64,000 bases of DNA from Leptodontidium sp. MPI-SDFR-AT-0119 (taxonomy: Eukaryota; Ascomycota; Leotiomycetes; Helotiales; Leptodontidiaceae), in NCBI GenBank assembly GCA_020726505.1, contig JAHLEZ010000008.1, positions 620,001-684,000 on the forward strand, given 5' to 3'. The notes below the pieces were generated by a model. It did not search any database, was not told where the DNA came from, and saw nothing but the letters and a program-made list of their open reading frames with translations. A program made the translations under genes and the position numbers. Shown here piece by piece: positions 45,340 to 57,503 of the stretch (position 1 is the stretch's first letter; every line of letters begins with the position of its first letter).

Positions 45340-45779
45340 GCGAGATCAGCAACTTTACCGCTTGGTTACCAGTGGGATCGTGTTTGACTTGTGAGATCAT
45401 AGTGTCATCTCTGCGTCTTAGTAACAGTGCATTTTATCAAATGAACCCCTCAATCTGACCTGATTGTACTGGTCTTGCCGTCGGCACATATTACTGCTTC
45501 TCTACCAATTCAGATCAACATCCTGGCACAACCGACATAAATACTGGGACACAGGTTAGCACATCGACATTATCCTCTACGATGACTTCGACTTTTGCTT
45601 CGAGTGTTACACCAACAAGCTCGATAATCACAAGTCCCAATGGTGCATGTGGTGGTGAAACTGGATACACTTGCGCAGGCTCCACTTTCGGAAACTGTTG
45701 CTCCCAGTATGGAAACTGTGGTAGCTTAGGAGACTTCTGCCCCTCGGGTTGTCGAACGTCCTATGGGAGCTATACCTGA
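45340..45779 (+). pseudogene. LysM plus CBM18 (hevein-type) chitin-binding protein relic
   Basis: The frame ending at 45779 carries a chitin-binding type-1 domain: NGACGGETGYTCAGSTFG, NCCSQYGNCG and DFCPSGCRTSYG, with seven of the eight usual cysteines; the protein stops where the eighth would be. Upstream in the same frame is the end of a LysM domain, FYQMNPSI, then TGA at 45456-45458 where Gly is usual, then PDCTGLAVGTYYCF. A further LysM-like piece (ISNFTAWLPVGSC) lies near 45345-45385, with a possible intron between. No signal peptide or upstream LysM was found, so the 5' part is missing. Intact relatives are secreted and bind chitin; some shield hyphae from plant chitinases. Confidence 0.75.
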
Positions 45780-46025
45780 GATCATTGACTCAATCGTCCG
45801 TGTTTCTTATGATATCTGTACCCGTTTCTGTACGACTGGACTAATCGATACTTCTGAAGAGGTGGAATATCCTATATGTAGCAAGAAAATTTCTCAGAAG
45901 CTCTCTTGAAGTAAACAACGAATTCCATCAGACAGAACTTTTCGAAAAAAAAAATAGTATCCAAGAATTTGCAGTCAAGCAAATGACCAGAAAGCGCTAA
46001 TAAACATCAAGACTAACCTCAGTGA

Positions 46026-47069
46026 TCACGTCGAGATGTCTGGGATATTTGCTGGAACAAACCCTCTAATGCCGTCGCCATCAACCTCAAACCCGCTGTC
46101 CAACAAAAATGCTGCCACATCGCGTCTCACATCCATGGCGTTTTGATATTCTTGCAACCAGCATTTTCTTACAATCTTCCCCATCACATGCTCGGAAAGT
46201 TGAGGGTAGTCCTTGGCACGAATCTGTTTCGGCACATCCAGATACGCATTGAAGGGGTCACGCTCGGGTTCTTTGTTGGTCATGAGTGTGTATACAAATG
46301 TTGCCCAGTCGAACAAGTCACTTTTGACGCTGGCATGAGGTTTGATTCTTGTGAGACGAAGAGTAGGACCGCGGAAAGATCCGAAACCCGCGTGGAGACA
46401 GCCTTGTTGATCCCTGAAGTCGGCATTCAGAAATCCGATGAGCGAGAGGAACAGGTCAGACGACAACCAGCAATTGTAGATAGAGAGATCTTTGTAATAG
46501 AAGTTCTCATGTGAATGGATGAAGGCAAGCCCAGATAGTGCCTGCAGAGCCCAATTCAACACAAGTGGCAAATAGGTTGTGTTCACGTCAGATGAGCTAG
46601 ATGAGAACATCTTTGATCGGTGCTTATCGAGAAAGACTTCCAGTGGTGGCCCAGTAGGTCTGGCGAGAATCGGGAAGCCAGTCCATGCATCTCGAGAGAT
46701 ATATCTGTGTGTCAAAATTAGCATATAAAATCATATGTGTAATGTATGTACTCACCGAGCGATATTAGGGTGGTCTTTTCCAAGAAGCTCATACGCAATG
46801 CAAGTTCTAAAACAACAGAGCGCTGAAGGTTCTCTGCGCAAGAGCTGCTCTGGATCATCGCGAATATATTCTCGGGGTATCAAGATAACGGAGTGCTCAT
46901 CGAGGACTTGAGCAAAGGCAAAATCGCTCAATCCTCCGAGCATTTGCAACAGCTGGGCATCCGAAACAAAGACCGACGCCTCGATGAGGGGAACTTCCCT
47001 AGGATGGCTGGGTGGTGGGAGCGGCTGATAATACTCATGATTAGGGGGCCCGATCATGCTTCGTGCCAT
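46026..47069 (-). CDS. Protein-kinase-like protein lacking catalytic motifs
   Basis: Two exons, 47069-46756 and 46704-46026, with a 51-nt GT-AG intron restoring an Arg codon; 330 residues. The fold order of a kinase is visible: a hinge-like PILARPTGPPLEVFLDKH, an alpha-E-like LNWALQALSGLAFIHSH, a catalytic-loop equivalent YYKDLSIYNCW (174-184; family HRDLxxxN), and an activation-segment equivalent at SLIGFLNADF (family DFG becomes GFL). An APE-to-helix-F part follows with SVKSDLFDWATFVYTLMT. The invariant VAIK lysine is not evident and the DFG Asp is absent, so catalysis is unlikely. Such kinase-like genes are multiplied in many ascomycetes; function unknown. The frame is open to 47135, but MARSMIG (47069) is the likelier start. 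Confidence 0.75.
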
Positions 47070-47135
47070 TTTTGAGGTTGGGGGCTGGAGGTGTTTGGTG
47101 GAAAAAGGACGAGGTTTACAAAGCCGATCGTTCAA

Positions 47136-48108
47136 ATACCGTACTGTACAAGTACCAAGCCTGGGATCCTTGCTAGTCCCTGATCAGGTGGTCTTAGTAG
47201 TCACGAGTTCAACTGCACCTGACGATACCTGCTGAAAACAAAACGAGGGATCAACACTAATAAACGGGTACAAATTGTATTTTCGAAATCGTATGGCCCA
47301 ATCTTTTAACTACCTATCAACGTGAAGATTCAATTGCCTACTATCACGTGGGCTGCCCTCCTTTTTGAGCGAGACTGTATCAACACAAAGACCCGTAGGG
47401 AGGGGCGTAGTCTTAGCATACGCATCCTTCGTAGTTCGCCCATATAGTCTCGTCTTTCACTCGTGCTCATCCATTTCTGACACCCAGATCAACTCAAATA
47501 TAGTATCTCAAGAAACCCCTCCTATCTGGCCGTGGAGCTGCGGAAGTTTGTATGGCACCCGGCGAAAATTTATCTCAATGACTGCACGATTTGAACATGT
47601 CATTGGATTTATCTTGAAATGTCAGTTTTCTCCATTCATCGCAATAAATGCATGTCTTCTGGATATGCGGATCATTCGTAGAGACCCTCTACGTTCTGGG
47701 TGCAAATTCTAACTTTTCATTATCACAAGGGTCAAATTTACTGGTGGTAGGTACCACCGGTACAACAGAATCCATCTCACGACATTTTTCTTTCACAAGC
47801 ATGTGCGATAGGAGCCACGAAATAAGGTGTTTGAATGAATCTCATTTAAGAATTCACGCCAGCCCTGTTCAAGGCATCGGTAGGCGGGGTTGTGGTGTTG
47901 GACCTGCTGTTTTCAGCTGGTGTATCTTACCTTTTTATCTTGATTTGCTACTCTTATTACAAGGCCCTCTAATCCGGGAAGTGGCGCAGAGCATTCCCTC
48001 TCAGCTAATAAGCAATTTTGGAAATGCATGATTACCATTTTTATAAATGACAAATGTGATATCTTTTGAGATCATCATCATCATTAGAGACAATCATAAA
48101 CTCCAAAT
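47136..48108. other. Intergenic region
   Basis: ORFs at 47365-47712 and 47648-48031 (+) have no family features. No gene is supported. Confidence 0.5.
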
Positions 48109-50229
48109 TCACACGTTAATCTCCTCATCGGTATTCAACGCCAAAACACCCCCCTTCTTCCTTATATCCTTCCAACCCATTCCCCAAGCAAAGCAGAAAG
48201 ACCCTACCGCCGCCCCAGTAGTCAAGTAAAACACACGATTCAAACTTCTCGAAACGGCTAGCAGCACGCCAGCCAGCTGGATTTTGTCTGTAATGACAAC
48301 CCGAATGGCGGTTGCGCCGGCAGCAATGACCATGTTGGGTTCAACGGATGGGGCGTACTCCGGAATCTTTACTCTTAGACTGCTAGTGAAGATTGTCTGG
48401 CCCAGAGTGAGGAAGACTGCGCCGCCGATTGTGTGGCCGAACATGAGAAGAGACGTAGCGATAGCTATCTCAGATGGTTCAAGCGTATTTTGAATGGCTA
48501 TTATAGGCTGAGAGTCGTGGGCTGTTAGAACTAAGGAGGTATATGTATTGGAGGCAAAAGGGGAGGAAAAGAACTGAAGGGGAAAACACACAATTTGCAT
48601 TCCCGTACCGCGGCCTGCCCCAAGGATGATTTGATATCCGATCCACTGGCTCATGGGAGTAGTAAGCGAGTACAAAGAAATGAGTCCACAGCCAACACTC
48701 AATAATATCCCAGCAAGGATACCCCATGGGAGGTAGTAGCCCATTTTGCCAACTGATAGATTGTTAGTAAATTAAAATCTTGCACTACCCCAAGCACCCG
48801 CTTACCCAAGATTCCCGTAACTACTGCAAACAAGAGTTGGCTCACAATGTTGGGAAGTAGATCAACACCGCTCATCGTCGGCGAAACCCCCTTGACGGTC
48901 TGGAAATAGATGGGAAGGAAATACGTAGCGCAGAATGTTGTGCTCACCGAGAATAGCATCACAAGGCAGCTGCACCAGACGGCGCGTTTGCGGATCATCC
49001 ATAGGGGAATCATGGCATCAGGTCCCTTGTGATTCTCAACCAACAGAAACGCAATCAAGGCGCCAGCTGCACCACAGAAGAGCCCGATGACAGTCGAGCT
49101 GTTCCAGGGATGCACATTTCCGCCATATTGGAGCGCAAGGAGGAATTGGATAGCGGACGCTGCGAAGAGGACAAAGCCTGTGAGGTCAAGCTTCTCCAGT
49201 AACAAAGAGGCAAAACTCTGGACTTTCGGCTTGGTATACTGATCCGGAATACGTACAGCAATAAGCAAGGCGGCAGTTATGGCACCGAGAGGAAGGTTGA
49301 TATAAAAACCTGAGACGAGTGGTTAGCTGGACGGGATTCAAATTAGTTCACAACCTAGACTTACACCACCGCCAAGTTACATACTGTGTTAAAATTCCTC
49401 CGATCAGTGGTCCGAGGACAAGACCGAGCTGTGAGACTAGGAAACGGTGTCAGACTAAAATGATACCAAGGGTGGATAGCAGGCATATCTTACAACCCAT
49501 TCCGATTCCTGTCAGAGCTGGTCGCTTGGCCATAGGAACAGATCCAGCAATAATAGCGAAGATACCATTCTGGATCCCAGATGCTCCCAAACCTGCGACT
49601 GCACGGCCGACTATCAGCATTTTTGAGGACGAAGCCAAGCCACAAATCAAAGAGCCGACCTCAAAAACGGCAAAAAAGACGATGAAAGTTCTCTTGTGAT
49701 AGGAACTCGGTGTTAGCAACTAGCCTTGAGAGAAAAGGGGCTGGGCATAGCCAAACCTTCGAGCTGAAATATGTATAAAATTTTCCCGCCATTGGCTGTA
49801 GAGAGGCGCTGATTCATACTGTTAGCAACCAGACTGGACTTGTTTTTGGATAGTGTGAACCGCACTTTGTAAGTTGGTATGAAGCGCCATACCATCCTAT
49901 ATCTAAGACGGAGTGGAATTCGCTCGTGATGCGAGGGATGGCCTGTCATCAAATTAGAACCGCCGTCGGCGACGATAGCCTTACATGGTTTTTCAGAAAA
50001 GGATAATACTCACAGTTGCGATAATGGTAGCGTCTAGCAGCATAAGAAAGCTGATTACAGTGATGGAGGCCATCATGAGGACGAGCGAATATCCCGTGAG
50101 GTATTTTGTATTGACTGCCGAATCTGTCCCCAGGATTGTAGCCTCGTTCGCATGTCCTGCGGGATTGGATGGCTTCTCTTCTTCCTTTAGTTGTCCCAAA
50201 CTCGTGACTTGGAGTTCTTCAGGGTCCAT
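48109..50229 (-). CDS. MFS multidrug/toxic-compound exporter, 14-TM DHA2 type
   Basis: Exons that fit: 50229-50014, 49942-49866, 49818-~49757, ~49700-49494, 49436-49365, 49309-48806, 48752-48592 and 48507-48109. Visible features: TM1 with LLDATIIAT, then [24 protein letters not shown], motif A-like [15 protein letters not shown], motif C-like [32 protein letters not shown], and later [17 protein letters not shown]. These match the DHA2 drug:H+ antiporters of the plasma membrane. All junctions are in phase except the one between the third and fourth exons (49700-49757), where I cannot join KILYIFQLE to [12 protein letters not shown] without a 1-nt shift; a frameshift, an unusual splice site or an assembly error is possible. 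A Zn2Cys6 regulator lies 355 bp upstream on the same strand. Confidence 0.83.
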
Positions 50230-50583
50230 GTTGAGTCTTGGATGGAGGAGTGATGTAAGATCCGCGAGAACGAAACAGATGCTTGACTAGTGAAACGCTC
50301 AGGCAGCAAGTCAACAGTGACGGAGTAACTCTTTCAAGGCGCGAGAAATCCTTAACTTTGTAAATTAATTCGAACGTGGCCAAATGGAATTTGTGACTGG
50401 CCATGACGCCATTTAATACTTTTGATAAGGCACGGCTTTCGAAGCTGCAGACGCCGGACGCCGTCTGTTAAACAGACCGGATTCAAAGACCCGCCAACTC
50501 TCCTTACTAGAAAGGTAACTGGGGCCAATGGGCAGGAAATGGTCAATTACACTTCATGTGGATTTATGCAAGTATTAAGAACA

Positions 50584-52613
50584 CTACCAGGCACATGGCT
50601 CAAGAATATCGGTCCACCAGGCGTCATCAGGGGGGCGAAAAGCCCAATCTCCTACGGGATTGGACCCTTCAACACCCTGCGCGGTAGAAATAGGAAACTC
50701 CAACCCTGTAAAGTCTACAGAGATTTTCTCTGCCCATTTTCGCATGATAGTTTTAATCTTTCCTGCAACTCTCGTGAAAATGTCCTCCTCGCCACCGTCA
50801 CATTCCAAACCCGCAAGAGTCCGTACCTGCTCTAAATTCTGGGCGAGCCGGTCTGCAATAGCAAGTATATCAGCCGTTCTCCGAACAATGACTCTGTCCC
50901 AAGCACCGTCTTCAAGAATCGAGAGTTTGTAAAGCGCTCCCGCGGACGATCCAAGTTGTGAGAAAGTTGCAAAGGTAAACCCGACGTACTCAGCTGGTGG
51001 GATGGTGAAGAAGACCTCAAACCATGAATTTGCAGCGACAAGACAAGCATGCAAACTTTCGAGTCGATAAAAACTGCAGCTTTCAGAGAGTATTACTGCG
51101 CACGGCGAGAGAGCGGCTTCATGGATGCGAAGTTCGGTGTCATACATATTTAGAAGTAGCACATCTGCGACCTCGCATTAGTAAAATCAGTGCACTCAGT
51201 AAACAAAAAAGTGGAACCGGCGTATTCATGTTAAATTACCATTTTCTAGTAGTGCCGGTGGAATTTTCTGCTTCAATTCGTGTAATTGCGCCAGCAAAAC
51301 CTTACGATAGAACTCGGCTGGCACTGTTGCTGCCGCCTCCCCCCCTCCCGACTGAGTATTGTGCCATGGCGATCGAGAGGCCTTCTCTGAAATCAACTGA
51401 GATCTTACTAGAAGTGCTAACAAGCTATCGCCAGCCCATTCCGGGGCTTCTGTCAGCTTCTCTAGACATTCATCCATGTGCTCAGTCCAACGAAGGGCAT
51501 CTATCCTGCCTAGTCGAAGCGACACTCTAAGGAGATACATCAGCACATGCTCTCAAGGGCTACCAAAGGCACAGAATATGAGATACGTACACTGAACTCG
51601 CAACAAAGGAAGCAAGCACAGCTCTCCGGCCCTCCATGGTGCGGGTGGGCTGCACTTGCGACAGGTGAAATCTATAATCAGACATGGTATCGGCGTCTTT
51701 CGGTGCAGGCTTATTGAGGCCAAGATCAAAGACTAAGGAGATTGCAAATTGCGTGTAGAGAGACAAGAAAGGCCTTCTCTGCACTTGGAAATTGCCCCTG
51801 GGGAAGGTTAGTTGCGTGCCGACGGATTTCTGTGAGGGATAAGCCATTGAGTCTAGGACACTGACCAAAAGATGCAGATAAGAATTCCGAAAAGGAGGTC
51901 AAGGCTCTTTTCTAGAGAGTATATCATTTTCTCCGCTAGCTCTCTTCTCACCAGATTACACAAAAAGGCTTGCTGAGATGTTGACCGTGTTGATACTGCC
52001 ATAACGCACAGCCAGACGAAGGGTTTCTCAGTCCGCATATCATGTACCGATGATGTAGAGGGAATGTAGATCAAGGGGAAATGCTTCAACTTTCGAGTCT
52101 GGAAGATACGGAGGCATTCTTCTTGCTCACCAGCCGATAGTTTTACATCTAACTCAGCACCGGGAGCTGTGTCGATGTCTCGAGGGAAAGTTGGTGGCGG
52201 GAGACTGCTCGTATTGCTCGTGCCATCCGGGTTGATGTGGATCGGTATTACGCCATTGCTTACTGAGAGACTACCACCTATCTGTGCAGGACTCTCCGTC
52301 GCAATTGATGTATGCTGACCTGTAGAGGTGAGTAACGATACCAGGCCATCTATTTTCTCTTCTAGCTGGGTCTTCTTTGGCGCGGCTCGTAAATTGCGCC
52401 GGCCACAGACTGGGCGACATTCCTTGTCCAAACGCTGACATCTAGCAGCATATCAATCTTTCGAAGTCAAACATTGGAGGGGTGGGGGGTTGGGGGTTTG
52501 GCCGACCTTTCACACCTTCCTGAGCCCTGACGAACACATCTGCATTTTGTCTGGGAGCAATTTGAGCAAGCAGCACCGTACGGTGCTGGCCGTGGTCGCG
52601 AGGTTTGCAGCAT
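50584..52613 (-). CDS. Zn2Cys6 fungal-type transcription factor
   Basis: Five exons: 52613-52507, 52441-51866, 51797-51591, 51526-51240 and 51164-50584, with GT-AG introns of 64-75 nt, all phase-consistent; 585 residues. The zinc cluster has Cys at 16, 19, 26, 34, 37 and 44 (C-x2-C-x6-C-x7-C-x2-C-x6-C), split by the first intron. A linker with a coiled segment (TQLEEKIDGLVSLLTS) follows, then the fungal middle homology region (FPLIYIPSTSS, KPFVWLCVMAVSTRS, NFQVQRRPFLSLYTQFAISLVFDLGLNKP, GRRAVLASFVASSVVSLRLGR). It is probably a nuclear regulator; the MFS exporter directly downstream on the same strand is a likely target (inference). The start at 52613 places the cluster near the N-terminus, as usual. 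Confidence 0.9.
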
Positions 52614-53693
52614 CTCCTCTGTCTGGGCTTGCAAGGTAGGTAGCAACTGGAGACAGAAATCCAGCGGCTGATGTTGATGCCACGAACGCCGTGTCTTTTG
52701 AATCCCGGCCCGGCCTTGCATAAGGGCGAAGCAAGTTGGCTGGCGTTCCGGCGTTCGCAACCTCCGAATGCCGAGACACTGATGCCAAGAGCAGTGCGCA
52801 ATCATCTCAGCAACCGTCCTTGGATGGTCCGCTTCGATTCAGGGACTGGTGTGATTGAAGAAAAGTTTAATTTGCTCGACCGTGTCATCTATTAAATCTG
52901 CTGTGGTAGAGACAATCGTGTTTCGATCATCATATTCTTCAAAGTTAATCTCATGAATGTCTGGTCAGAGGATTGTATCCTCTTCTTGTGCATCTACAGC
53001 AGCCTCGCCTGGCTGGTCAGAAGGCTCGCTTACCACCAACTTAGGGGTAGCGACGTTCTCTGGGCTAAGAGGGTGGCCATGAAGTCAAGTCGGGAGTAGG
53101 GAGTGGATCTTCGCCTTGTCCTGGCAAATCTTCTCTGGTGGTATTGGTGCTGATGGGTATTGTTGTTGATGTAACTAGCTCGACAATAGATTTTGTAGGC
53201 GTACTTATGAGAACCGTGGCAGGGTTGCTGGAAAAGTATCTTCGCCAGTATTAATCTGGGGTGGAAGCCCACCCAGGTCAAGAGTTGGGATGACGACAGT
53301 TGGAAGAGCAGGTATATCCGACTCAATAGATTGAGTAGCCACGGTGATGGATGTTGAAATTGTAGTATTCGCGTAGTGCGAAGAAGTGGCCGCGACTGAC
53401 GTGTTGTCAGATTTGAGATAAGAAGGGACCCAGATAGGAGTTGATAGTAGACCCTAGCATAGAGGCCAAAGAAGATGCTGTTTTATTACATATCGTAAAA
53501 ATCAGATAGGTGCGAGGAGGCTACTTATCAAACGCTAGTTTCCCACAGAGAGTGCTGTCTCGTATATGAACTCGAGGTTAGTGGTTGCTGCACACCTCTG
53601 AGATGTTACCCCAGCGGTTCACTACAGGCATTCAGCCCCAAAAATCCATCCCTTCTGTTCTGTCACGTTCAAAGCCGCTAGGATTCAATCGCC
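52614..53693. other. Upstream region of the Zn2Cys6 gene
   Basis: The plus-strand ORF 52671-52895 and minus ORF 53030-53326 lack features. No gene is supported. Confidence 0.5.
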
Positions 53694-53996
53694 TTAATCA
53701 TCAAATTCGCCTCTAGAATAGTTAAACATGAGCTCTCCTAATAGCGGATTCAGCTCGCCAAAATAGGGGTGCCCATGCAGAGGCGTTACAAGGGTGAAGT
53801 TTCGCTGGCATTGGGGGGTCACAGAATGAATGATGCAGTCTACTTCGGATGCCCAAAATCTAACAACAGAAACGATATGGTCGAGAAATTCTCGGTCGTG
53901 AATGTCTTCATGCATAAATATTAAGATATCCCAACTAATTCTCTTGCCAATCCTGGCGCGTGAGACATTCTGCACTCGAACTTGAAGGCAGCGCAC
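53694..53996 (-). CDS. Hypothetical protein, doubtful
   Basis: A 100-codon frame starting just 5 bp after the end of the next upstream gene on the same strand. Composition is ordinary (ISWDILIFMHEDIHDREFLDHIVSVVRFW) but no domain is recognised. It could be a 3' exon or an unrelated ORF. Confidence 0.25.
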   Translation of the reverse strand: MRCLQVRVQNVSRARIGKRISWDILIFMHEDIHDREFLDHIVSVVRFWASEVDCIIHSVTPQCQRNFTLVTPLHGHPYFGELNPLLGELMFNYSRGEFDD

Positions 53997-54001
53997 CCTA
54001 C

Positions 54002-54829
54002 TTAAGCAGAAGGGCTATCATCGGCCCATGGATTAGACCTTATCTCATCGCATGAGATACGAACCCCTTCCCTCCCAAGCTCGCCGTAGTGGGGAATCTC
54101 GACATAAGCCCCATTTTCGTCTCTAGCAAAGCATGCCCCTGTCAACGGAGTCTGCTCATTGACGTGCCTCAGCTCCCCTGCCTCCATATCCCCAACCATC
54201 CTCTTATTCCGCCTCTCTTTAGCCAATCTCCGGGCCTCTTTATTAAGCTCAACTTGCCTTGTATATGCTACCGGCATCGCCAACTTGTATAACGGGTCTA
54301 ATAGCGCTCTGATAGAATGGCAAGACCAAATAGTTATCGGTAGCATCATCTGCATAGACTCTAAAATTCTTGTCCACTTGATGCTCAGAAACACCATAAT
54401 GATAGGGAACGGCATTAATTCGATCGGAGAATCTAGGTGAAAGGAGCTCCATTTGATAAGACACGCGACAAAGGCGGCGCACACTCCGATGAGAGTAATT
54501 GTTGAAGGGCAAAGCATGAAGTAGGGAACAAGATACTGCGAGTCGGTCAGAATCTTCTATGCAACACTATGCAAAAGAAGACATACCCGGAGAGGTTCGA
54601 CAGGAATGTCGGCTTCTCTAGCACTAATCTTGCAAATGTGTTCTTGTGTCATGTTCATCTCAGCGGGCGAAAGGAACACTGGTGGGCTGCCGGTAGGGTT
54701 GTGGTCGTACCGCGCAATCGAAAGCGCGCACTCGAAGCTCATCACGCAGAGGAATAGCTGATAGAGCGTGTTGCTTGTTCGTGGGTAGCGCTCCGTAAAG
54801 GAGACTATTGCTAGTCGTGGATCCGGCAT
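54002..54829 (-). CDS. Membrane protein of unknown function
   Basis: Two exons, 54829-54587 and 54535-54002, joined by a 51-nt GT-AG intron in phase; 258 residues. Two or three hydrophobic segments are visible in the middle: YLVPYFMLCPSTITLIGVC (running into AAFVACLI) and ELMPFPIIMVFLSI. A basic, probably cytosolic stretch follows (ELNKEARRLAKERRNKRM), then an acidic hydrophilic tail. I do not recognise the family. The gene may start further upstream; no better start is evident. Confidence 0.55.
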
Positions 54830-55608
54830 TTCCGCTGTCTTTTCCTATGCCATGTTGTTGAGTGAAAACCATCACTTGACGCAGATGTGGCGAGTATTAA
54901 TAGCTGATAAGGCCAGAGGTTTGGGGTTCTCCATATCAGCACGGCCGAATTACGCCCCGCACAATTTGGCCAAGGGAAAAATATTCGAATCTCAATTTGA
55001 CACTCCACCTCCGTCAACGCTGGCTCTGTTCCCTTCTTCAAGCTGAGCCATCGCGCTGATCCGTCCAACCTCGAAGCATGATGGGATGTCAGACTAAGTC
55101 ATATGGCAGTAATAGAACCACGCGAAGTACATAGGATGAGTCTGCGGCCCAGTCTCTGATTACAACATCAGACGAGGACGGTGGAGGGGGAGTGAAGAAA
55201 GCGTCTTGAACCTTAAAAGAGACATAAAACTAGCTTTCGAAGAGCAAGAGGAGTTATTAGCTACACGTCCTCATCGCGCTATTGAATTATCGCATCCTCT
55301 GATTTATTAGCATTATGACCGAGGTTGATTGGGGAGACTGGGCTTCCAGGCGCCAGCCTAAGTGAAAGGTGCTAGGGCGGCTGGCTGGCCTAGCCTAGTA
55401 GGGAAAACTTCTAAAGAGGCGAAAATAGGTGTATCGGTTCGTCTAGGACCTCTGTTATGAATAACCTCCACTGTTGGTCCACTGCATAAGGGGAGTAGAC
55501 ATGATCAGATGTCCAAATACCGACGCTAACCATTTCTGATTGATGTTCTAATCTGGACTCTGGCTGCTCGATGTAAAATCTCCTTAGTGACCTTACTAGA
55601 TTCTCAAA
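54830..55608. other. Intergenic region
   Basis: The ORF 54811-55068 (-) overlaps the 5' end of the membrane-protein gene in another frame and lacks features. A short GGCTGGCTGGCCTAGCC-like stretch is at about 55378. Otherwise nothing is seen. Confidence 0.5.
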
Positions 55609-56575
55609 CTACAACAACTCGGACGCAATCTGCTTGATAGATTGCTTCACCTCCTCGTCACTCAAAAGCTTCACACCAAGAAGCTCATTGTCATCCTTCT
55701 CTGGTACCTCAACAAATCCAGGCGTAGAGATCGAGAACCGGATCATGTCACCAATAACCTTAAAGGTCACGTTTCCAGCCTGCAACTCTGTCATCGCCTC
55801 CTCAAATACCTTATCCATATCCAATTTTTGTTCCTGCCAGCCTTCGTTGCCCAGAGCCGACTTCGTCAGGTCCGCTACCTCTTTTTGACTCTTCAGGATG
55901 TCGTAAATATAGCAGACCCGGTTCCTGGTCTCTTCTGGCCTCAAGAGAATGTTCGCAACGGCTGTGCCCACAGATGACATTAGGGTCCAAGGAATGACAA
56001 GTGTCCCGTCGTTCATGTAGTCGATTTTCTTGCCGGCAAGATCGATGCCGACAAAGCCCATGCGAAGTCCCCAATCGAAGAGCGCATGATTAGACACCGC
56101 CGTCCAGGTGATTTTATTCTCCCTGCCCAGTTTCTGGATGTATTTGTACGCTTGACTTTTCCCCTGGAAAGGTGGCAAGTGTCGTGCCTTGGAGTTCTCG
56201 GGATCTGAGCTGAATTCTGCTGGCAGAATACGATAAACGCCAGCGGCGACAGCAGCGTCGACCAGACGAATGGAGAGTGTTGGATCCGCCGGATTCGAGG
56301 TGGCATCGACGAGAGCGTCCTTGCCCTTCAATGCTTCACTTAAGGAGGCGACTGAATCGAAGTCTACTACCTTAACTTTGACGCTTGAAGGGAGGTCGTC
56401 CCGAGGTTTGCGAACGAGAACGGTAACATCAAATAGGTTCTGTGCAAGCAGGGCTCGTAGAATGTGAGATCCTAGACTTCCTGACGGCTAAAGACTAGTT
56501 AGCAGAGGTTTCTATGAGGAATCTAGAATGGAGACCCACTCCGGCGAGGACGACGTTCTTGATTTCGGGTGCCAT
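55609..56575 (-). CDS. NmrA-like/isoflavone-reductase-type NAD(P)-binding protein
   Basis: Two exons, 56575-56540 (12 codons) and 56487-55609, with a 52-nt intron starting GTGGGT; 304 residues. Splicing creates the Rossmann signature VVLAGPSGSLGSHIL (GxxGxxG at 12-18), which confirms the small first exon. Further family features: TVLVRKP, VVDFDSVASLSEALKGKDALVDA, a segment around VYRILPAEFSSDPEN and PPFQGKSQAYKYIQ (K near the catalytic/binding position of isoflavone-reductase-like proteins). Members are either reductases of aromatic or secondary metabolites, or redox sensors such as NmrA that bind NADP. It is divergent from the NADPH oxidase gene. Confidence 0.9.
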
Positions 56576-57503
56576 CTTGTGGGGTGGTGTGTTTGTACTT
56601 TGGTGGAGTTGAAAGGGCCGAAGATGAATGATGTATTTGATGTAGAAGTTTGGGGTAGAAAGGGTGAATGAGTGCTCTTAAATATGCAACTGTCAAGGGA
56701 AAAGAGGCACGGACACAATGATCTTTGATTTGGAAGCATGCTTTCCACACTTACTCAATATTGCACGCTTACGGAAATAGCAACCTTAACAAACATGTGG
56801 CTTACAAATTGAAAAAAGGTTTACTGTTGTTTGGGAGTATGATACTTACCAAGAAAATACTGCGCTACAATCCAGGGCAAATAAGCAACAGGATCATGAT
56901 CCATGTTGCTGAGGCTGAGACACATTCGTCCCAAGTGGGATAAGGTTTCCGCCAAGCATGCGCACCAGCTTGAGGATAAATGCTCCCTGCGCCTACGGGC
57001 TTCTCGATCCCTGCAAGAGCCCGAGACTAGGCCCCATGATTGATCATCTCTAGTGACTCGAGTACCTAGTGCCGGTACTTTGAGGGCATACGAGGGCGTA
57101 TCTACCCAGGGGTTAGGGAAAACCAGACGCCAGATGAACAAGTCAGCCCACAATTGCACAATGGGAGTTTCAGCACATCATCTAAAGAAGACAACGCTAG
57201 TTACTCGATGGTACCTAGGCTCAAGTCTCTTCTAATTGTCATTTTTTCAGATGAATTACCAATATCTCTTCACTGTTTTCTTTTTCGTTTTGACAGCGCA
57301 AATGACTGCTATTCTATCGTTTTAATACTCTTTTACTTTTACAAGTGCTGGCCACTTCTGGAATTTCTGTTTGTAACTTGCCTTGAGTTCACTTCACTGG
57401 CAAAAACAATACACATCCGCGCCATCCAAAATTTTTGCCAGGTCCCAACGGAGTCTCTACCATTTCCCATTTCTCCCCACCCCCCCTTCTCGGTGCCTTG
57501 GAG
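56576..57503. promoter_or_regulatory. Divergent promoter region between NmrA-like and NADPH oxidase genes
   Basis: This 928-bp region separates two divergent start codons. It has AT-rich and pyrimidine-rich parts (CCCCACCCCCCCTTCTC just before the oxidase ATG). ORFs inside (56725-56943, 57053-57235, 57154-57627) have no family signal. No specific factor site is claimed. Confidence 0.45.

Noticed and set aside
54811..55068. 85-codon minus ORF upstream of the membrane-protein gene
   Set aside because: It overlaps the real first exon in another frame and has no conserved features.
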